From Chitinophaga pinensis (GTDB lineage Bacteria > Bacteroidota > Bacteroidia > Chitinophagales > CAIOSU01), in NCBI GenBank assembly GCA_945901065.1, contig CAMDKI010000002.1:62001-126000 (forward strand): 64,000 nt of DNA, read 5' to 3'. This document shows positions 1 to 9,851 of this stretch, in pieces. Numbering within the stretch: position 1 is the first letter of the stretch; each line of letters opens with the position of its first letter. The notes below the pieces were generated by a model that was given only the letters and a program-made list of their open reading frames with translations, was not told the origin of the DNA and did no database searches. The translations under genes were made by a program, and so were the position numbers.

Positions 1-3000
1 GTAAAGTCAAAGCTGGCGGTATCAGTGCAGTTTTGGGTACTGGTGTACACCACAAAATACGTTTCGTTGCCAGTGGGCAATTGTGCACTCACTTGGCTTG
101 GAGTCAACACCAAACCACCAGTATCAGGATTGCCCAAATAATAGGTGAATGTGCCGGTAGCGCCATTCAACAAATCGCTTTCAAGGCTAGCCAAATCTAC
201 TGGAGTGCCTGCACAGGTTACTGGAGTTACTTGGCTCAGCGATGGTTTAGGGTTTACGGTAACTGTAAAACTAGTAGTAGCAGCGCAAGTGGTAATAATG
301 TTGGTAAATGTCGCGAAATAAACAGCGCCATTGGTTGGCGTTTGTGCTTGTGCTTGGCCCAAATTTAATTGAACACCCCCAGTGTTAGGGTTGCCTAGGT
401 ACCAAACAAACGTACCAGGGTCGGAAGTAATACCTTGCTCAAGGCTGGTAAGGTCAATTGTTTCGCCAGCACACAACGGCGCAACAACAGGCGCAACCAG
501 GGTTGGAAATGGGTTAACAATAAACGAAATGTTACCTGTAGCCGTGCAACCTGTAGCTTGATCTAAGAACACCACAAAGTAAGTATCGCCATTTGCCGGG
601 GTTACGTTTGCAGCTTGCGTTGGCGTAATTGCTACACCGCCGTTATTAGGGTCGCCATTGTACCAAGTAAAGGTACCCGGCGCCGCAGTAAAGTCTTGCT
701 CTATGGCTGTTAAGTCATAACTATCTCCTGTACATAGTTTCGGATCGGGAACTGCGGCCAATGATGGCAATGGATTTACGGTGTAAGTAACGCTGGTTTT
801 GTTACTACAACCGGTACTATTGTCGGTAAACACCACGAAATAGTTACGGCCATTTACCGGAGCCAAGTTTTGCGCAAATGCATTTGGCAACCTTATACCA
901 TTGCTATCAGGGTCGCCAATGAACCAAGTAAAGGTACCAGCGGCTGAGGTAACACTGCTATTCAAAGCGGTTAAATTTACCGAAGCACCAAAGCAAATAG
1001 GTGCCTGAGCCGGTATGGTATTCAGCACTGGTTTTGGGGTAAGAGTATAGGCTACGCTGGTTGTTTTGCCACAAGTGCTATCAGCAAATGGCAAAAACTG
1101 CACAAAAAACGTAGTAGGAGCCGTAAGCGAAACACTTGTTGGATCGGTAATTACGTTACCGCCTGCAGTTGGGTTGCCATCGTACCAGCGGTATGAGCCG
1201 GCAACGTTTGCTGTAGGGTTTAGGTTAACCAAGTTTACCGTAGCACCGTTGCAAGCTGTTTGCGGTGCAATAGCGCCTAACTGTACATCTGGAAGCAAAT
1301 TAACGGCAACCGGGGTACCTACATCGTTACACGATGGACAAATAGTTGGGTAGGTAATAGAGCTGCGGTACCTGATGGTAAGCGTGTAGTTAATGTTGGC
1401 GCCAAAAGTACTTGAACCGCGCAGGGTAACGGTTTGTCCACTTGGGTTACCAGTAAAGTTGTTATTGTTGAGGTTTACGTTTGCTGTAGCAGCTCCAGAA
1501 TAAGTTACCAAGCCCGACACTGCATCTATCGGGTTACCAACACCACTAGCGCGGTTGGCCACAAAATTAATATCAAACGCCGTTAAACCGCTGCAATATG
1601 GGATATTAGGAACCGTAATGGTTGTTGACACTACCGCACCAAAAATTGGCGCAGCCAATGTGCCGCTAATTACTACTACAGGGTTAGCCGCGTTAATATT
1701 ACGCATGGCTACAAAAGGCACAAAATAGTATTGGCCTGGGCCATATTGGGTACCATTAGTAAAGTTAAAACTTTGGTTACCTACAGTATCTTGGCCAAAA
1801 AAGCTATTGGTAGATATAGCTGAAGAAACTGCTTGGTTTAGATTGCCGTAAGGATTGGTTTGTGTTACGGCCCAACCTAATGCATAGCCTTTGTCAAGGT
1901 TGGCGTTGCTGGAAGCCACGGTAAAGTTCTCACCGAAGCACAGCACATCGTCTTGCAGGGCAACTCCCTCTCCAGCCGAATTGGTGCACGAAGCCGCAGG
2001 GCAGTTTACCACGTAAGTGCCCGTTGCCGAGCAACCGCTAGGTGCACCTGGCACTGCAATAGTGTAGTTTACCGAAGTAGGTGCAGCACCTGGGGCAGGG
2101 TTGGTAGTAGGGCTGTAAGAAATACTCAAGCTACCACATGCATCTATTGGGGCCAAGGTACAGTTTGCCGGATCTTGGGTAAAATCGATACCCGCATCAG
2201 GTTTTGGATAAACTACTACTGTTCCGGCAGTTAAAAAGTTGGTGGTTGATGGGCTACCGGTTGGCAACAAACAGGTTAGGCGAATGGTAAACTCTTGTGC
2301 CTCGGCACCACAACCTTGCGTGGTACTAAAGGTATGTATAACACTCAAAGAGTTGGAGTTCGGAATTGGCACTCCATCTTTAAACCATTCAACACGGTAG
2401 TCGGTGCCCAATGTGCCTCTATCAACAAAAGCTTGAAGAATAGTTTGTGCACCTTCACAACGGTCGCCGTTGGTGTTAGTGCTGGCGTTGGTGAGGTTCG
2501 GGCAAACCACGTTGTTACAATCATCGCTAAAGTTACCTACTGGCAAGTTGCAAGCGGCATCGTCGGTGTTGGTTAAATTGATAAAGGTACTTGAACCATT
2601 ACCAAAAGGTCCTACTGTATAGGTACCAGCGCTAGTAACCGCTTTGGCTCCTCCATCGCTATCCTCAATAAAGTATGTAGCCGCAGAACCTGGGGCAACC
2701 GTAACATCAACATAAAAGTTGAAAGGGTCATTTGGGTCGCATTTACTAACGCCACTTACCGTTGGCTGGGTACAGTTACCACTGCAACTTACGGTGTCTT
2801 GTATCAAAACATCGCAAGCGGGCAAACCATTACTTACCAAGAAGTCTTTTACCAACCCATCGTCGGCAAAGCTGGCAATAAAGGTATTAATACCCGGGTT
2901 GCCGTTAACGGTAAACGATGCACAACGGGTTGCAACGGTAATTAAGCATTGAACGTTGTTAACGGTAATGCTCCCAATTTCAGGATAAACCGTTACACTT

Positions 3001-4475
3001 ATAGTATTGGTAGTGCCTTTGCAACCAGCTACGGCAGTAATACCATTGTCAGAAACCACACCTTTGATGTAGTAGGTGCGTGGTTGGCAAGTAGTGTTAG
3101 CAGGCAAAGGTATATTTACATTGCTGGTGCCCGATGCGGCATAAGTGCCAGCGCCTTGGTAAGGGTTAAAAGCCAAATTAGTGCTATAAAACCAAGCAAT
3201 GTTCTGTCCGCAAGAGCCCGAAGCTGGCAAAACGGTGCCAGTAGTACCTACTACCACAGTACCAGCAGAGCATATATTGCCGCCGTTTTGTGCCGAGCTG
3301 GCAGTGCCAACGGTAACAGATGCATCTTGAACGGTTACATTTAGGGTAAAGGTTGGGCGTTCGGTTACACCCGAAACCACGATATAGTATTCGCCAGCAG
3401 GTACAGGTGTGCAAGCAGTAGAAGCCGGACCAGTACAACCTGAGCCAACAATAACGGCACCTGGGTCGAGGGTTTGGTTGGGTGTGGTAACCGCGGCACC
3501 TGTAATTGGGTTAGTACCTGCATTTGCTGGGCAGCTTACACCGCTCAGTATGGCAATATTGTATTGGCCAGCGCCGCCCCAGTTACTAAGGCTAGCGGTA
3601 ATATTATTGCAACCAAAAGGAACGTTTATTTTATACCAAGCCGCCGAAGACGATTCGGTGCCACATGGCGGCGTAAAACCATTGTTTACGTTGCCAATGC
3701 CACCATACAAGGCCGAGCCGCACAAACACTGTTGTGGTGCAGTGCCGCTGCGTGTGCTGCCCGTGCCGGTCAAGGCTACGGTAGTAGCGTCGCCGCAAAG
3801 ATAGCCTGATTTGTAAGGCGATACCTCATAGCAGATGGGGCCTTGGGCACCATTGCTGGTTGCTATGTTTATCCAAAAAGAAACGTCGGTGGTGCTTACG
3901 TTTACACCAGCTATAGCATCCACAATCGGATCTAGCTGTGCCAACGTTGGGATGGTGCCGGGTGGGGCAAAAAACTGATTGCCTTCCGTATCGGCAGGAT
4001 CAAGGCAAATAGCGTTTTCGAGAGCAAATCCATCGGTACAATCTATGCTTTGGGCAGTAATGGCCCCCAACTGCGCACGCACTTCGCCGTGTACGGCAAA
4101 GTATGGCGGAAACACTCCTTGTGCTTTACCTGGCCAATCGACCCAACGGAACACCAACGAGCCATCGTAGCCCGGAATTTGTGCATATGGGTTGTTGGCA
4201 TATAAATACAAATCGTTCGCCGGCTGCGTGCCACCTACGCACGACTTGTTGGAAACTTGGTTACTCGGGCCAGTGCCTGTATTGTTTAAACAAACCGTGC
4301 GGCACTGAGAAAAATAAGGCACAATGTTGCCCGCACTAGGTGCAGTTTGGCAACGCGATGGCTGAGGTGTCTGTATGACTCTTGGTAGCTCTGTACACTG
4401 TGCATTTACTTGGCTTACACCAGCAAGCCACGTGGTACAGACTACCACAATTAAGCGGAGAACAAAAGAATTCAT
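1..4475 (-). CDS. Giant secreted repeat protein (Ig/PKD-like repeats), 3' end beyond window
   Basis: One reading frame stays open on the minus strand from an ATG at 4475 to the left edge, about 1491 codons; checked line by line over 1-1300 and by translation elsewhere, without a stop. It begins with a signal peptide (MNSFVLRLIVVVCTTWLAGV..., cleavage near VNAQ). After a Cys-rich region of about 1000 residues come at least five repeats of about 87 residues with the pattern CxGxxVxLTxL...GTFTWYxGxPxxGG...YFVVF...C..T.S..YTVNPxPSL. Such proteins in Bacteroidota are T9SS-exported surface adhesins or gliding-type proteins, so the missing C-terminus probably carries a sorting domain (inference). 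Divergent from the GH43 gene. The function is not recognisable beyond 'surface protein'. Confidence 0.88.
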   Translation of the reverse strand, partial: MNSFVLRLIVVVCTTWLAGVSQVNAQCTELPRVIQTPQPSRCQTAPSAGNIVPYFSQCRTVCLNNTGTGPSNQVSNKSCVGGTQPANDLYLYANNPYAQIPGYDGSLVFRWVDWPGKAQGVFPPYFAVHGEVRAQLGAITAQSIDCTDGFALENAICLDPADTEGNQFFAPPGTIPTLAQLDPIVDAIAGVNVSTTDVSFWINIATSNGAQGPICYEVSPYKSGYLCGDATTVALTGTGSTRSGTAPQQCLCGSALYGGIGNVNNGFTPPCGTESSSAAWYKINVPFGCNNITASLSNWGGAGQYNIAILSGVSCPANAGTNPITGAAVTTPNQTLDPGAVIVGSGCTGPASTACTPVPAGEYYIVVSGVTERPTFTLNVTVQDASVTVGTASSAQNGGNICSAGTVVVGTTGTVLPASGSCGQNIAWFYSTNLAFNPYQGAGTYAASGTSNVNIPLPANTTCQPRTYYIKGVVSDNGITAVAGCKGTTNTISVTVYPEIGSITVNNVQCLITVATRCASFTVNGNPGINTFIASFADDGLVKDFLVSNGLPACDVLIQDTVSCSGNCTQPTVSGVSKCDPNDPFNFYVDVTVAPGSAATYFIEDSDGGAKAVTSAGTYTVGPFGNGSSTFINLTNTDDAACNLPVGNFSDDCNNVVCPNLTNASTNTNGDRCEGAQTILQAFVDRGTLGTDYRVEWFKDGVPIPNSNSLSVIHTFSTTQGCGAEAQEFTIRLTCLLPTGSPSTTNFLTAGTVVVYPKPDAGIDFTQDPANCTLAPIDACGSLSISYSPTTNPAPGAAPTSVNYTIAVPGAPSGCSATGTYVVNCPAASCTNSAGEGVALQDDVLCFGENFTVASSNANLDKGYALGWAVTQTNPYGNLNQAVSSAISTNSFFGQDTVGNQSFNFTNGTQYGPGQYYFVPFVAMRNINAANPVVVISGTLAAPIFGAVVSTTITVPNIPYCSGLTAFDINFVANRASGVGNPIDAVSGLVTYSGAATANVNLNNNNFTGNPSGQTVTLRGSSTFGANINYTLTIRYRSSITYPTICPSCNDVGTPVAVNLLPDVQLGAIAPQTACNGATVNLVNLNPTANVAGSYRWYDGNPTAGGNVITDPTSVSLTAPTTFFVQFLPFADSTCGKTTSVAYTLTPKPVLNTIPAQAPICFGASVNLTALNSSVTSAAGTFTWFIGDPDSNGIRLPNAFAQNLAPVNGRNYFVVFTDNSTGCSNKTSVTYTVNPLPSLAAVPDPKLCTGDSYDLTAIEQDFTAAPGTFTWYNGDPNNGGVAITPTQAANVTPANGDTYFVVFLDQATGCTATGNISFIVNPFPTLVAPVVAPLCAGETIDLTSLEQGITSDPGTFVWYLGNPNTGGVQLNLGQAQAQTPTNGAVYFATFTNIITTCAATTSFTVTVNPKPSLSQVTPVTCAGTPVDLASLESDLLNGATGTFTYYLGNPDTGGLVLTPSQVSAQLPTGNETYFVVYTSTQNCTDTASFDF

Positions 4476-4730
4476 AGGGGTTTCTTTTTTTTGTTTTTGG
4501 GTGGCAATATTAAATAGCGTGTTTAATAAATTGACCTAATGAGAAAACAAGATAGTAATTTCCTGTGGAAAACAAACGTTCCTAGTAAATTTGAATTTGG
4601 GTTTTGATTGGGGGGTTAAGTAACGCAACATTCCTTGGTAATTTTTTTGAGAGCCTTAGACTCCTTGAAAAATTGAACCGCACTTATCGCTTAACTTTAC
4701 TTTTTCTAGTAACATTTTTGGCCAAACTAT
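4476..4730. promoter_or_regulatory. Divergent promoter region
   Basis: A 255-bp AT-rich spacer separates the start of the giant surface protein (minus) from the glycosidase (plus). TAACTTTA at 4692-4699 resembles the Bacteroidota -7 box (TAnnTTTG) and would put transcription about 25 bp before the plus-strand ATG. No operator or RNA was recognised. Confidence 0.35.
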
Positions 4731-5672
4731 ATGAGACGCATATTTGCCATTATAATTACCCTATGCGGTGCAGTGCCATGTTTCGCGCAAAACCCTTTCA
4801 TCACCGACCTGTATACCGCCGACCCATCGGCGCATGTGTTCAACGATACCTTGTATGTGTACCCCTCGCATGATAAGGACGACGCGCGCTGGTTTACGAT
4901 GGACGATTGGCATGTTTACAGCACCACCGATATGGTGAACTGGACGGACCATGGTGTGGCACTATCTCTAGATAGCATATCGTGGGCAACTAAGTGGGCT
5001 TGGGCTCCCGATTGCCAATTCCGTAATGGTAAATACTATTTCTACTTCCCTACTGATAAAAATTACATTGGCGTAGCAGTAAGCGATAAGCCCACTGGCC
5101 CCTTTACCGATGCGTTGGGCAAACCGCTCATCAGCCGCGAAACGCCTGGCGTGATAGCCACCAACGGCCTCATTGACCCAACTATTTTTATTGATGATGA
5201 CGGCACACCCTATTTAGTATTTGGACAAAACCACGTGAACATTGTAAGGCTCAACAACGACATGGTTTCGTTTAATGATACGGTGAGGATTATTGAAGGC
5301 GCTAAGGATTTTTTTGAAGCAGCCTGGATGCACAAGCACAATGGTAAATACTACCTAAGCTACTCTGGCAACCGCAAAATACTATACGCCACCAGCGATA
5401 GCCCTTACGGGCCGTTTGAATACCAGGGCGTGGTGCTGGGCAAGGTGAGCAGCGGCAACAACCACCATAGCATAGTACAGTATAAGGGGCAGTGGTACAT
5501 TTTCTACCACAACTCAGCACTGTTCTTTAAAAAGCACCCTTTGGCCATGCGCTTGGGCTTGTTAAAGCGCTGGTACCGCCGCTCCATTTGCGTGGATAAG
5601 CTACACTACAACCCAGATGGGAGCATACAGAAAGTGAAGCAAACTAAACGTGGGGTCAATAAGGTAGAATAA
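4731..5672 (+). CDS. Secreted glycoside hydrolase family 43-like protein
   Basis: A 313-residue protein with a signal peptide (MRRIFAIIITLCGAVPCFAQ). It reads as a five-bladed beta-propeller GH43/62/32-type enzyme. An Asp in 'TADPSAHVF' just after the signal is the likely general base. 'DPTIFIDDDGTPYLVFG' holds the Asp that sets pKa and orientation, and the Glu in 'FFEAAWMHKHNGKYYLSYS' is the likely acid. Members remove arabinose or xylose side chains from plant polysaccharide; the substrate here cannot be read. Export to the periplasm or outside is expected. The length suits a single catalytic domain with no binding module. It converges with acs, leaving 14 bp between the stop codons. Confidence 0.85.
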   Translation: MRRIFAIIITLCGAVPCFAQNPFITDLYTADPSAHVFNDTLYVYPSHDKDDARWFTMDDWHVYSTTDMVNWTDHGVALSLDSISWATKWAWAPDCQFRNGKYYFYFPTDKNYIGVAVSDKPTGPFTDALGKPLISRETPGVIATNGLIDPTIFIDDDGTPYLVFGQNHVNIVRLNNDMVSFNDTVRIIEGAKDFFEAAWMHKHNGKYYLSYSGNRKILYATSDSPYGPFEYQGVVLGKVSSGNNHHSIVQYKGQWYIFYHNSALFFKKHPLAMRLGLLKRWYRRSICVDKLHYNPDGSIQKVKQTKRGVNKVE

Positions 5673-5686
5673 CACCATTACGCATT

Positions 5687-7588
5687 TTAAACCTTCCCCC
5701 GCATAATCTCTTCCACCACGCCTGGGTCTAGCAAAGTACTGGTATCACCAAGGTTATCGGTTTCGCCCTCGGCAATTTTGCGGAGGATGCGGCGCATAAT
5801 TTTGCCACTTCGGGTTTTCGGTAGACCCGTTACAAACTGTATTTTATCAGCCTTGCCTATGGGCCCAATGATGGCTGATATGGATTCGTTTATCTCTTTT
5901 CGCAGTGCATCATGGTCCTTACCAGCAGCTTCGGCAAATAGCACCACATAGGCATACACTGCAAAACCCTTCACAGGGTGCGGATAGCCCACCACGGCGG
6001 TTTCGTTTACCAATTCGTGCTCATCAATGGCGTTCTCAATTTCGGCGGTACCCAAGTTATGGCCCGATACGATGATAATATCATCAACCCTGCCCGTAAT
6101 TCGGTAGTAGCCATCGGCATCCCTTCGGCAGCCATCGCCCGTAAAGTAATAGCCCGGGAAAGCAGAAAAATACGTTTCGCGGAAACGGTTATGGTCGCCC
6201 CAAATAGTGCGCGCCATGCCCGGCCAAGGGAATTTGATGCACAGCTTGCCTTCCACACCATTGCCTTCAATTTCCTTTCCGTTCTCATCCAACAAAGCTG
6301 GCTGCACACCTGGCAAGGGCAAGGTAGCAAAGCCAGGCTTGGTAGGCGTAATACCCGCCAAAGGCGAAATCATCATGCCACCCGTTTCTGTTTGCCACCA
6401 AGTATCTACTATCGGGCAGTTACCGCGGCCCACGTGCTCATGGTACCACTCCCACGCCTCTACGTTGATGGGCTCGCCAACCGTGCCCAATATGCGCAAG
6501 CTATTGAGGCTATGGGTGCTCTTGGGACTATGGTCGCCCGCCATAAGCGAGCGTATAGCCGTAGGGGCGGTATAAAAGATGGTTACTTGGTGCTTGTCTA
6601 TCACATCCCAAAAACGGCCATTATCGGGCCAAGTAGGTATGCCCTCGAACATCAATACGGTGGCACCGTTCAATAACGGACCATATACAATATAGCTATG
6701 CCCCGTAACCCAACCAATATCGGCAGTGCACCAATAAATATCATCCTCTTGCTGCTGGAAAACGTTTTTGAACGTATAGGCCGTGTAAACCATATACCCA
6801 CCTGCGGTGTGCATAATACCCTTGGGTCTGCCGGTAGAGCCGCTGGTGTAGAGTATAAACAAGGGGTCTTCGCTGCCGATGATTACTGGCTCGCAATGGG
6901 TATCCACTTTGGCAATTTCATCGTGCCACCAAAGGTCGCGGCCACCTTGCATGCTTACCGGAGTATTGGTGCGCTGATACACCAGTACACTTTGCACATT
7001 TGGGCAATCGAGCAAAGCTTCATCCACTATACCTTTCAAATCAATGGCTTTGGCACCACGGTAAGAGCCATCGGTAGTAAGCACTACCTTAGCATCGGCA
7101 TCGTTTATCCTATCGCTTAGCGAGCGCGACGAAAAACCCGCAAACACCACTGAATGCACGGCACCAATGCGCGCACAGGCAAGCAAGGCCATGGAGAGTT
7201 CGGGTATCATGGGCATATAGATGCATACCCTGTCGCCTTTTTGCACACCCAAATTCTTCAGCACATTGGCCAACTCGCATACTTTGGCGTGCAGTTGCTT
7301 GTACGTATAGGTTACACTGGCTTCGTTGGGGTCGTTGCTTTCCCAAATGATGGCTGTTTTGTTGGGTTGGGTTTCTAGGTGCCTATCTAGGCAGTTTTCG
7401 GTTATGTTCAAACCGCCCCCATCAAACCACTTAATCTCTGGTTTGATAAAATCCCATTCCAATACCGTATGCCAAGGCCTGCGCCAAATAAACTTCCGGG
7501 CCAATTGGTGCCAAAAATGCTCGGGGTTGTCAATGCATTCTTGGTATGCTTCGTGGTATTCTTGCAGGGTATTTATCTTGTTTATCAT
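5687..7588 (-). CDS. acs: Acetyl-CoA synthetase (AMP-forming)
   Basis: Makes acetyl-CoA from acetate, ATP and CoA through acetyl-AMP. Visible ANL-superfamily motifs are the P-loop [23 protein letters not shown], the YFTGD hinge region and the C-terminal SGKIMRR, whose Lys is catalytic and a known acetylation target. The ACAS N-terminal segment ([16 protein letters not shown]) is present, so the protein is full length at about 633 residues. I place the start at 7588 ([11 protein letters not shown]); an upstream in-frame ATG at 7606 adds six residues. It stands alone, divergent from the NRDE gene. With the AckA-PduL fusion at 41361 it gives the cell separate routes in and out of acetate. Confidence 0.97.
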   Translation of the reverse strand: MINKINTLQEYHEAYQECIDNPEHFWHQLARKFIWRRPWHTVLEWDFIKPEIKWFDGGGLNITENCLDRHLETQPNKTAIIWESNDPNEASVTYTYKQLHAKVCELANVLKNLGVQKGDRVCIYMPMIPELSMALLACARIGAVHSVVFAGFSSRSLSDRINDADAKVVLTTDGSYRGAKAIDLKGIVDEALLDCPNVQSVLVYQRTNTPVSMQGGRDLWWHDEIAKVDTHCEPVIIGSEDPLFILYTSGSTGRPKGIMHTAGGYMVYTAYTFKNVFQQQEDDIYWCTADIGWVTGHSYIVYGPLLNGATVLMFEGIPTWPDNGRFWDVIDKHQVTIFYTAPTAIRSLMAGDHSPKSTHSLNSLRILGTVGEPINVEAWEWYHEHVGRGNCPIVDTWWQTETGGMMISPLAGITPTKPGFATLPLPGVQPALLDENGKEIEGNGVEGKLCIKFPWPGMARTIWGDHNRFRETYFSAFPGYYFTGDGCRRDADGYYRITGRVDDIIIVSGHNLGTAEIENAIDEHELVNETAVVGYPHPVKGFAVYAYVVLFAEAAGKDHDALRKEINESISAIIGPIGKADKIQFVTGLPKTRSGKIMRRILRKIAEGETDNLGDTSTLLDPGVVEEIMRGKV

Positions 7589-7748
7589 AGGTATAGCGAA
7601 TTTCAAGTCTTCTAAGCTAATAAATGCCTTCGAAAGGATTTCGGAAAAGCCAAAACTAGTTATAGCCCATTTGTAACTTTTTTATAACAAATCCCTTTTT
7701 ATGCTACTTCAATTTTGAATTTTCAAATTTAAAGGCTCAATTTGACCA

Positions 7749-7790
7749 ACTCACAACCAATCAACTCGTAACTCGTAACTCGTAACTAAT
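7749..7790 (+). repeat. Heptamer array (AACTCGT word) before NRDE gene
   Basis: Tandem 7-bp copies of AACTCGT with AACTAAT at the end, finishing 2 bp before the ATG at 7793. The word reads AACTCGTAAC in the sense of the following gene, the polarity seen at every start-side array in the window. An AATTTGAA-like stretch lies just upstream (7712-7745). Confidence 0.85.
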
Positions 7791-7792
7791 AA

Positions 7793-8500
7793 ATGTGCAC
7801 TGTAACTTACCTGCCCACCCTTGATGGCCAATATATACTTACCAGCAACCGCGATGAATGGCCCGGCAGACCCACTTCAACACCCATTAGGCATGAAGGA
7901 CCCAACGGGCATACCCTCCTCTACCCTACTGATGGCATGGCCGGTGGTAGTTGGATCGCTATATCGGACAATGGCGCAACGGCATGCTTGCTCAATGGTG
8001 CCTTTGAGCGCCACACCCGTAAACCGCCCTACCGCCGCAGCCGCGGGCTGGTGCTGGTGGATGCGTTTGCTTATGATAGCTTTACGGATTTTGTGGCAGA
8101 ATATGATTTTGCGGACATTGAGCCCTTTACGCTATTGTTTCTGCTTAAAAACGAGGTGAACGAATTACGCTGGGACGGCGCCCAAACCCATTACAACCTA
8201 CCCGACCCCACAAAACCGCACATCTGGGCATCGGCAACCTTATATACACCGGAGTATGTAGCCAAGCGCGAGCAATGGTTTGACGAGTGGCTGCAAACCC
8301 ACCCAACCTATGAGCCGAACGCCATTATGCAATTCCATCACACTGGCGGCGAAGGCAACAAGTACAACGACATAGTGATGAACCGCGAAGGCCTAGTGCA
8401 AACCGTAAGCATTACCTGCGTGGTACGCACCCCGCAATGGACAGAGATGATTTATGAGGATTTATTGAGTGGGGAGCAGATAAAAAGAAGACTGGCGTAA
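7793..8500 (+). CDS. NRDE (TANGO2-like) family protein
   Basis: A 235-residue protein starting MCTVTYLP with the diagnostic TSNRDEWPGRP. The Cys directly after Met is the position expected of an N-terminal nucleophile (Ntn) hydrolase fold. Other conserved pieces are 'GGSWIAISDNG' and 'RGLVLVDAF'. Bacterial NRDE proteins are cytosolic and of uncertain biochemical role; the eukaryotic homologue TANGO2 has been linked to Golgi organisation and lipid or haem handling. No signal peptide is present. It is a single gene, divergent from acs. Confidence 0.88.
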   Translation: MCTVTYLPTLDGQYILTSNRDEWPGRPTSTPIRHEGPNGHTLLYPTDGMAGGSWIAISDNGATACLLNGAFERHTRKPPYRRSRGLVLVDAFAYDSFTDFVAEYDFADIEPFTLLFLLKNEVNELRWDGAQTHYNLPDPTKPHIWASATLYTPEYVAKREQWFDEWLQTHPTYEPNAIMQFHHTGGEGNKYNDIVMNREGLVQTVSITCVVRTPQWTEMIYEDLLSGEQIKRRLA

Positions 8501-8580
8501 AATAATTACAGACCCAAAATCAGCCAATATACCGACTTGTACGGAGCAATTTCAAAGGTGAACAATCCTATATTGCAACC

Positions 8581-8799
8581 ATGAAAGGTAAAATCGGCAT
8601 CACCATCATTATTATCGCCTATCTGGTCTCGCTATACCCGTATATGTTTATTTACATTTGGATGTTGTACCTGGTAGGCGTGGTATTTATATGGATGAGC
8701 GACTTGAAATTGCTAGCCAAGGTGCTTTGGACCATTCTCCCCATCGCACTCTGGTATCCGGGTATCTTGCTATTTTACTACCTGCTCGCAAATCTTTAG
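8581..8799 (+). CDS. Small hydrophobic membrane protein
   Basis: A 72-residue ORF almost wholly hydrophobic, with two or three membrane spans (about residues 5-22, 25-40 and 46-70) separated by short polar bits (SDLKLLAK). It follows the NRDE gene by 80 bp on the same strand and ends 4 bp from the folD stop. No family was recognised. The composition, ATG start and tight fit between neighbours make it a plausible real gene. Confidence 0.55.
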   Translation: MKGKIGITIIIIAYLVSLYPYMFIYIWMLYLVGVVFIWMSDLKLLAKVLWTILPIALWYPGILLFYYLLANL

Positions 8800-8803
8800 T
8801 ACC

Positions 8804-9682
8804 TCAATAAACCTCACCCTTAGCAGCTCTGAGCGTATTCATTAGCAACGAGGTAACCGTAAGCGGGCCTACCCCACCCGGCACGGGGGTTATGTAGCTG
8901 CACTTTGGAGCAACGTTATCAAAATCAACATCGCCACTTAAGCGCCAGCCTGCTTTTTTGGTAGCGTCATCAACGCGGGTGGTACCCACGTCAATAACCA
9001 CGGCACCTTCTTTTACCATATCGGCTGTTACAAATCCGGGCTTACCTAGGGCGGCCACAATAATATCAGCTTGTAAGGTGAAATCGCGAAGGTTGCCAGT
9101 ACGGCTGTGGCAAAGCGTTACAGTGCAATTGCCCGGGTAGGCATTGCGAGCCAGCAACACACTCATAGGCGAACCCACAATATTGCTGCGGCCAATCACT
9201 ACGCAATGCTTGCCACTGGTCTCTATATGATAATGCTCCAACAACTGTAATATACCGTATGGGGTAGCTGGAAGATATGCGTCGAGACCTTGCATCATGC
9301 GGCCCACGTTTATCGGGTGGAAACCGTCCACGTCCTTCTTCGGGTCAACGGCTTGCAGCACCTTGTCTCCATTGATGTGCTTGGGCAACGGAAGCTGCAC
9401 AATGAAGCCATCAATATCAGGGTTTTGGTTCAATTCATTTACTATTTCCAACAACTCAGCTTCGGTGCAGCTATCGTCTCTGCGAACCAAGGTTGAGTTA
9501 AAGCCTACATATTCGCAAGCCTTTACTTTATGGCCCACGTATGTTTCGCTACCACCATCATTGCCCACCAGCACGGCAGCCAAATGCGGCACTTTACCAC
9601 CAGCATCCTTAATGGTTTCCACTTCCGCTGTTACGCGTTCTTTAATGATAATTGATAGGGCTTTACCGTCGAGTATATGCAT
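8804..9682 (-). CDS. folD: Bifunctional methylenetetrahydrofolate dehydrogenase / cyclohydrolase
   Basis: Interconverts 5,10-methylene-THF, 5,10-methenyl-THF and 10-formyl-THF in cytosolic one-carbon metabolism. The 292 residues are the normal length. Signature parts are [14 protein letters not shown] (catalytic Lys and Tyr), [11 protein letters not shown], the Rossmann motif [14 protein letters not shown] and [18 protein letters not shown]. On the minus strand it lies downstream of the crotonase, with the inverted heptamer element 9685-9849 filling the gap. Confidence 0.98.
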   Translation of the reverse strand: MHILDGKALSIIIKERVTAEVETIKDAGGKVPHLAAVLVGNDGGSETYVGHKVKACEYVGFNSTLVRRDDSCTEAELLEIVNELNQNPDIDGFIVQLPLPKHINGDKVLQAVDPKKDVDGFHPINVGRMMQGLDAYLPATPYGILQLLEHYHIETSGKHCVVIGRSNIVGSPMSVLLARNAYPGNCTVTLCHSRTGNLRDFTLQADIIVAALGKPGFVTADMVKEGAVVIDVGTTRVDDATKKAGWRLSGDVDFDNVAPKCSYITPVPGGVGPLTVTSLLMNTLRAAKGEVY

Positions 9683-9684
9683 TG

Positions 9685-9849
9685 GTTACGGGTTGCGAGT
9701 TACGGGTTACGAGTTCCAATTTTTCCAAAGTTATGATTACGCTTGCAGGTAAAAAATGTACGTTTATAAACAACGAGTGCAAAAGACTGCTAAAACTATT
9801 TCAGCTAAGAGCACAAACTCGCAACCCGCAACTCGCAACCCGCAACTGA
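9685..9849. repeat. Inverted heptamer-array pair (GRGTTRC word) between crotonase and folD
   Basis: Two arrays of a 7-bp word face each other. 9686-9716 reads GGGTTGC-GAGTTAC-GGGTTAC-GAGTT on the plus strand, and 9821-9847 reads AACTCGC-AACCCGC-AACTCGC-AACCCGC. On the minus strand one arm starts four bases after the crotonase stop codon and the complementary arm ends a few bases before the folD ATG, with about 100 bp of unrelated DNA between. Transcribed together they could form a long intercistronic stem. Confidence 0.85.
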
Positions 9850-9851
9850 AT

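Noticed and set aside
1066..4339. Several plus-strand open frames of 60-130 codons
   Set aside because: They lie antisense to the single open minus-strand frame of the surface protein, have no starts with ribosome sites, and read as low-complexity shadows.
5978..6676. Plus-strand open frame of 232 codons inside acs
   Set aside because: Antisense shadow of acetyl-CoA synthetase; Ala/Arg/His-rich with no family resemblance.
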